Shown: positions 62,883 through 64,000 of the stretch, piece by piece
Layout of the letters: every line of letters begins with the position of its first letter
Position numbering within the stretch: the stretch's first letter is position 1
Source of the DNA: Prosthecomicrobium sp. N25
GTDB lineage: Bacteria; Pseudomonadota; Alphaproteobacteria; Rhizobiales; Ancalomicrobiaceae
Direction of reading: 5' to 3'
Length of the DNA stretch: 64,000 bases
Assembly (NCBI RefSeq): GCF_037203705.1
Contig: NZ_JBBCAT010000005.1
Location: 1 to 64,000 of the forward strand
Program-made: the position numbers and the translations under genes
Notes under the pieces: generated by a model
Told to the model about the DNA's origin: nothing
What the model saw: the letters and a program-made list of their open reading frames with translations, nothing else
The model's database searches: none

Positions 62883-64000
62883 CGGAAGGCAGGCTCCGCT
62901 CCGCGCCGGTTCCTGGGGGCGAGCACGAAGGCGTTGAGCCCGAGGCGCCGGCGGACGGTCAGGCACAGGAGGACCGACTCGACCACCATGGCGCCGGCGA
63001 CAGCGGCGGCGGCGCCGGGAAGCCCGAAGGGCGGGACCAGGACGAGGGCCGCCGACAGGTTGGTGGCGAAGGCCGCGGCGTAGATGGCCGCCGTCGCCCT
63101 CTGCTCGCCGAGCATGGTGAGGAGCCGTTCGGCCGGGCCGACCGCGGCACGTGCCATGAGGCCGAGTGAGAGGATGAAGAGAAGCGGCGTCCCGGCGGCG
63201 AAATCCGGCCCGAAGAGGCCGAGGATCTGGTGCCCGAAGGCGAGCAGGACGCCCGTCATGGCGAGCGACGTCCAGAAGGTCAGCCGCACCGCCAAGGCGA
63301 GGAGGCGCTCGAGGCCGGCCTGGTCGCCCGCCACCTTGTACTGGACGAAGGTGTGGCCGAAGACCGAACTGACCGCGTAGGTGATGAACTGGGTGAGGGC
63401 CAGGGTCTTCACCGAGGCATAGTAGATCGCGACCTTCTCGGGCGTCACGAACGCGTTGAGGACGATCAGGTCGGCGTAGGTGAAGAGGGTCATGAAGGCC
63501 CAGGCCGCGAAGATCTGCAGCGAGACCGAGAGCCAGCCGGCGAAACGGTAGTCCCGCGGGCCGGGCTCGACCGAGCGGGCGAGGGCGCGGTCGACGAGCA
63601 GCAGCTGTCCCAGCATCACCGCCCAGGTGGAGGCGACGGCGGCGGTCATGGCCTGGGCCGCGTCCGTGGTCAGGCCGAGGCCGTGCGCGGCGGCCACCAG
63701 CAGGATGACGAGCAGCGGCCGAACCAGGAAGGGCGGCACGAGGGCCAGGTGGACGCGGTCGTAGGATCGGGCGATGCCGTCCAGGAGGTTGCCGAGCGCA
63801 TAGGCGGGCAGCGCCGCCGCCGCAATGGTGAGGACGACGGGGTCCGACTCGGCGAGCGACCCGGCGAAGACCCGTACGAGGCCGACCGCGACGAGGGCCG
63901 CCACCGTCCCGGCGGCGAAAACGAAGAGCCGACTGGCGGACAGGAAGCCGCGCAGGAGCGCGCCCTCGCCGCCGTGCCGATATTCGGGGATGATCCGTTG
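62879..64000 (-). CDS. Oligosaccharide flippase (Wzx/MATE-like), 5' end outside window
   Basis: At least 373 aa, open through the right edge, so the start is outside. The polytopic protein has about 10 visible membrane segments, including IIPEYRHGGEGALLRGFL near the edge (loop after the second helix), LVPPFLVRPLLVILLVAAAHGL, SYDRVHLAL and SSVFGHTFVQYKVAGD. Typical of PST/MATE polysaccharide flippases that move lipid-linked sugars across the inner membrane. Coupled to the GNAT gene, which supports a surface polysaccharide role for the cluster. Confidence 0.85.
   Translation of the reverse strand, partial: QRIIPEYRHGGEGALLRGFLSASRLFVFAAGTVAALVAVGLVRVFAGSLAESDPVVLTIAAAALPAYALGNLLDGIARSYDRVHLALVPPFLVRPLLVILLVAAAHGLGLTTDAAQAMTAAVASTWAVMLGQLLLVDRALARSVEPGPRDYRFAGWLSVSLQIFAAWAFMTLFTYADLIVLNAFVTPEKVAIYYASVKTLALTQFITYAVSSVFGHTFVQYKVAGDQAGLERLLALAVRLTFWTSLAMTGVLLAFGHQILGLFGPDFAAGTPLLFILSLGLMARAAVGPAERLLTMLGEQRATAAIYAAAFATNLSAALVLVPPFGLPGAAAAVAGAMVVESVLLCLTVRRRLGLNAFVLAPRNRRGAEPAFR

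Overview
The window is high-GC throughout, with GC-rich third codon positions. Gene content points to an alphaproteobacterium, most likely Hyphomicrobiales (Rhizobiales): a CAT-anticodon initiator-type tRNA with an AGG/CCT anticodon stem, a cyclase-TPR gene beside a PF04392 binding protein, a Liv-type aromatic transporter, and ssu and mod genes. Genus cannot be fixed from sequence alone.

Layout. 1-5.8 kb: tRNA-fMet (first 3 nt missing) with a large serine recombinase abutting its 3' end, then a lower-GC, partly eroded stretch (ABC binding protein, sensor-kinase stub, cyclase fragment, IS256 fragment, intact cyclase-TPR gene). 6.5-26.2 kb: a catabolic block made of a TRIC-like membrane protein, a MarR regulator divergent from an MFS symporter plus M20 amidohydrolase, a livF-G-M-H-binding protein operon ending in pcaD, a long catB-catC-catA-benA-benB-benC-benD operon, a divergent BKACE-scoA-scoB operon, and a LysR regulator. 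26.2-27.9 kb: a scar with a tyrosine-recombinase remnant and a three-repeat cadherin-like fragment truncated at both ends. 27.9-34.5 kb: sulfonate utilisation (FAD protein, FMN reductase, ssuA-D-C-B, Rrf2 regulator). 34.6-39 kb: cupin, sigma-54 activator and a flavin monooxygenase behind a clear -24/-12 promoter. 39-56 kb: mixed chromosomal genes (modBC without modA, Crp/Fnr, phosphoesterase, nucleotidyltransferase, split LigD ligase and polymerase, Kef antiporter, GT2, prfC, a chemoreceptor, VOC protein, two convergent RTX-like proteins). 56.7-64 kb: a minus-strand cluster (NadE-like, AMP-ligase, ACP, AsnB, GNAT, flippase) resembling a cell-surface amide or polysaccharide pathway.

How the catabolic genes fit together. 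Benzoate is taken by BenABCD to catechol, by CatA, CatB, CatC and PcaD to 3-oxoadipate. No thiolase (pcaF) is present, and the CoA-transferase pair reads as succinyl-CoA:acetoacetate transferase (SCOT) rather than PcaIJ. It is co-transcribed with a beta-keto-acid cleavage enzyme (BKACE). I infer a thiolase-independent ending: 3-oxoadipate + acetyl-CoA gives succinyl-CoA + acetoacetate, the two substrates of SCOT. Three LysR-type palindromes of the ATAC-N7-GTAT class stand before the liv-pcaD, cat-ben and BKACE-sco operons, and two of them share an identical 19-bp neighbour, so the parts look like one regulon. The M20 amidohydrolase may feed benzoate in from hippurate-like compounds. This combination is the strongest candidate for an under-described system here.
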